This document shows positions 63,255-64,000 of a stretch of 64,000 bases of DNA, piece by piece (positions within the stretch are counted from its first letter, which is position 1; every line of letters begins with the position of its first letter). The notes under the pieces are model-generated. The model saw only the letters and a list, made by a program, of their open reading frames with translations, was not told the DNA's origin and made no database searches. Origin of the DNA: Acanthosepion esculentum (Eukaryota > Mollusca > Cephalopoda > Sepiida > Sepiidae); assembly GCA_964036315.1 (NCBI GenBank), contig OZ038496.1, positions 20,002,185 to 20,066,184 on the forward strand, given 5' to 3'. The position numbers and the translations under genes were made by a program.

Positions 63255-63665
63255 TGATGACCCGTGTTGTATGACCTGGATTATTTTGAATCAGAATTTT
63301 GATTTGGTTATCATCAACAACTGCAGGCCTGCCGAAAAGGTTTTAGTCTTCTGAATCAAAAATTTCCACTTCTAAACCTTGTAAACAACTTACAAATATT
63401 ACTCTAAGCTATGTCACCATCTCCATAAATGACACATATCTTCTTTACTGTTTATACCATGTTTTTCCCTTTTGTAAATAAAAAAAAGCATCAAATGATG
63501 AAAACAACTGTATTTTTTCTACATTATCACTGTAAAAATATTTCAAATTAGTGGACAAATCATATAGAAAGATGCATTGAAACGTCACTTTTCAGAACAT
63601 TGTTTAAATGTCATAAATTTCAATCACATATGAAGTGAAACCATGTGTACAAACAAGATTTCATT
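63255..63665 (+). repeat. directly repeated element U, copy 2
   Basis: TTGTATGACCTGGATTATTTT, CTCCATAAATGACACATATC, GCATTGAAACGTCAC and AAATTTCAATCACATATG match copy 1. Confidence 0.7.
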
Positions 63666-63699
63666 CTTACTGCTAAATATACCATTTTTCCCTCCTTTA

Positions 63700-63990
63700 T
63701 TTCTTAGCTACAGGGGTAGGGCTAAGACAGGGACAAACCACCCCCACTCCCTTCATATTCCATTGATAGTAAACAATTTCCATTTGGTCAGCTTCTTTCA
63801 TGATATTGCTGCTTTGTGAAATATACTACGATGAGAATGCTTCCCAAATCACAATAATCTTAACCTCTTCAAGTCTTGCATCAACCATTATCTAGCCTAC
63901 ATATTCTCACAATGTACAGTTTTTGCCTCCATAAGACAAGCTCATTTGGTGGTTTTGTATTAGGTGAACAATAGTTTTTAAAAAAACGCC
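63700..63990 (+). repeat. dispersed repeat T, copy at window end
   Basis: CCACTCCCTTCATATTCC and GAATGCTTCCCAAATC match 31800-32100; ends TTTTGTATTAGGTGAAC. Confidence 0.55.
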
Positions 63991-64000
63991 AACTACTGAA

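Overview
This window is AT-rich, intron-like or intergenic animal DNA. It has no complete gene, no operon-like layout and no bacterial signals. Two-base (TA)n and (CA)n arrays occur every few kilobases, and several families of tRNA-derived and 5S rRNA-derived SINEs are present. There are also decayed LINE reverse-transcriptase fragments and many small foldback elements. This composition fits a cephalopod mollusc, most likely an octopus-type genome. That assignment is inference from repeat style; no host gene here proves it.

Layout. 0-13 kb: foldback elements, SINEs (including two with a 5S rRNA-like head), a 227-bp solo LTR with a 5-bp target duplication nested in a LINE remnant, and three hammerhead ribozyme candidates at 6.8, 11.9 and 12.7 kb. 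13-33 kb: older interspersed repeats, direct duplications, two DDE-transposase remnants (22.2 and 31.3 kb), a tRNA-like tandem dimer (25.2 kb) and weak candidate exons. 33-40 kb: a near-perfect 112-bp palindrome, a 357-bp element with 47-bp inverted ends, a 15-copy 21-bp satellite, a candidate first exon on the minus strand (37.0 kb), two more hammerhead candidates (38.4 and 38.6 kb) and a 53-nt candidate exon whose start also reads as a recursive splice site (39.6 kb). 40-50 kb: LINE 3' fragments, a short candidate exon (47.3 kb), a 13-copy in-frame minisatellite (49.0 kb) and another hammerhead candidate (49.8 kb). 50-64 kb: a 1.1-kb foldback element, a 17-copy satellite of 107 bp (51.8-53.7 kb), a 0.9-kb TA/TAGA array (55.8-56.7 kb), split LINE RT fragments (57.3-58.5 kb) and directly repeated older elements.

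The most interesting signal is a set of small self-cleaving-RNA-like modules. Two minus-strand sites (about 11.95 and 12.73 kb) keep every invariant hammerhead residue I can check: CUGANGA, GAAA, a UH cleavage site and three pairing helices. Others keep the fold but have lost one or two core bases. In one family the ribozyme lies downstream of, and on the same strand as, a tRNA-like A-box/B-box pair, and both copies are bounded by (TA)n arrays. A looser CUGANGA-hairpin-GAAA motif recurs in otherwise unrelated repeats and foldback elements, and a truncated form of it lies in the 107-bp satellite unit.

Host coding content is slight. Candidate exons were found by eye from splice signals, open frame and phase matching, and should be treated as hypotheses. 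Very long Tyr/Ile reading frames in the TA arrays are not genes.
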